From the NCBI GenBank assembly GCA_902560805.1, contig CACENW010000001.1, positions 124,001-188,000 of the forward strand: a stretch of DNA of 64,000 nucleotides, written 5' to 3'. The stretch's first letter is position 1. The number at the start of each line of letters is the position of its first letter. The position numbers and the translations under genes were made by a program. Source of the DNA: an uncultured Pelagibacteraceae bacterium (lineage in GTDB: Bacteria; Pseudomonadota; Alphaproteobacteria; Pelagibacterales; Pelagibacteraceae). This document shows positions 63,641 through 64,000 of the stretch, piece after piece. The notes under the pieces are model-generated. The model made no database searches and had not been told where the DNA came from. It was given only the letters and a program-made list of their open reading frames with translations.

Positions 63641-64000
63641 TTAGCTATTATTTTTTCTTCCTCCAAAAACTGTATCAATAATTGTTGAAGGTTTTATTGA
63701 GCCAATAATATTATTATTTGAGTCAACCACTCCTACAATTTTTTCTTGAGTGAGAATTTTTTCTGCAACGTTTTCTATTATATCGTCTTTTGAAACTTTA
63801 ATATCTCCTAAATTATCTTTATTGGAACTATCCATTACATCTTCAATGACTAAAACTTTCTCTCTTGGAACTTCCTCAGTAAATTTTCTTACATATTCGG
63901 TCGCAGGATTTAAAACTATATTAGCTGGTGTATCTAACTGCTCTATTATTCCATCTTTCATTATAGCAATTCTATCCGCTAATTTTAAAGCTTCATCAAA
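63641..64000 (-). CDS. proV: Quaternary-amine ABC ATPase (ProV), C-terminal part
   Basis: The frame is open to the window edge. FDEALKLADRIAIMKDGIIEQ, read from the edge, is the classic end of a ProV nucleotide domain, followed by a C-terminal CBS-domain region (VLVIEDVMD, VGVVDSNNNIIGSI). It is cut by the window edge and lacks the ATPase core in view. It ends 3 bases before the permease start. Confidence 0.85.
   Translation of the reverse strand, partial: FDEALKLADRIAIMKDGIIEQLDTPANIVLNPATEYVRKFTEEVPREKVLVIEDVMDSSNKDNLGDIKVSKDDIIENVAEKILTQEKIVGVVDSNNNIIGSIKPSTIIDTVFGGRKNNS

Noticed and set aside
1-64000. tRNA, rRNA, CRISPR arrays, insertion sequences or phage genes
   Set aside because: No gap is long enough for rRNA, no cloverleaf or direct-repeat array was seen, and no transposase, integrase or phage structural gene is present.

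Overview
The window is very AT-rich, tightly packed bacterial DNA. Most neighbouring genes touch or overlap by 1-11 bases, often as TAATG or ATGA junctions, and convergent genes end on each other's stop codons. There is no tRNA, rRNA, CRISPR array or mobile element. The gene set (heterotetrameric sarcosine oxidase, FAD-GcvT demethylating dehydrogenases, betaine-homocysteine methyltransferase, trimethylamine monooxygenase, glycine betaine ABC importers, acrylyl-CoA reductase, PurE/PurK) and the compactness point to a marine SAR11 alphaproteobacterium (Pelagibacterales). This assignment is inferred from content; no marker gene is present.

Layout. 1-1853: a partial exported protein, cytochrome b561, a DUF4396 membrane protein and a persulfide dioxygenase-like enzyme. 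1846-6915: an iron-uptake operon on the minus strand (binding protein, a small Cys protein, fused permease, ATPase) with AzlC/AzlD downstream and two Fur-box-like palindromes upstream. 6971-10393: LysR regulator, AcuI, FolE, HisI, DUF2237. 10395-16172: a dimethylglycine dehydrogenase-type enzyme with EtfB, EtfA and ETF-quinone oxidoreductase. 16230-25642: a transporter, small proteins, and a coupled minus-strand cassette of a 2-oxoglutarate oxygenase, a nucleotidyltransferase, an APS-kinase-like kinase, a DddP-like M24 protein, a methyltransferase and a second FAD-GcvT dehydrogenase. 25651-28981: an unassigned methyltransferase-like protein, BHMT and a Rieske oxygenase. 29254-33338: ProX, ProW, a short methylenetetrahydrofolate reductase and a GcvT/DmdA-like methyltransferase. 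33380-37436: small membrane proteins and an enigmatic DUF3726/M19-like group. 37528-42441: purine genes, a cold-shock protein, a racemase and an exporter. 42442-49361: soxBDAG and fhs. 49353-57616: a sugar ABC importer with a GH63-type hydrolase, an iron alcohol dehydrogenase and an amidotransferase. 57698-64000: Tmm, GpsA, GlpK and a second betaine-type importer.

How it works together. Much of the window is a methylated-compound and one-carbon economy. Quaternary amines enter by ProXW/ProVW systems. Methyl groups are removed by BHMT (to methionine), by a Rieske oxygenase, or by GcvT-type enzymes onto tetrahydrofolate. Electrons go through ETF and ETF-QO to quinone. Folate-bound carbon is drained by MTHFR-like and formate-THF ligase reactions. 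Tmm handles trimethylamine. A DddP-like protein and AcuI suggest a link to DMSP cleavage.

The most interesting unexplained items are three leader RNA structures that involve ribosome binding sites (before the iron permease, the dimethylglycine dehydrogenase and the Rieske oxygenase), the oxygenase-nucleotidyltransferase-kinase-DddP cassette, the ProXW-MTHFR-GcvT cassette, and sugar permeases carrying extra domains.
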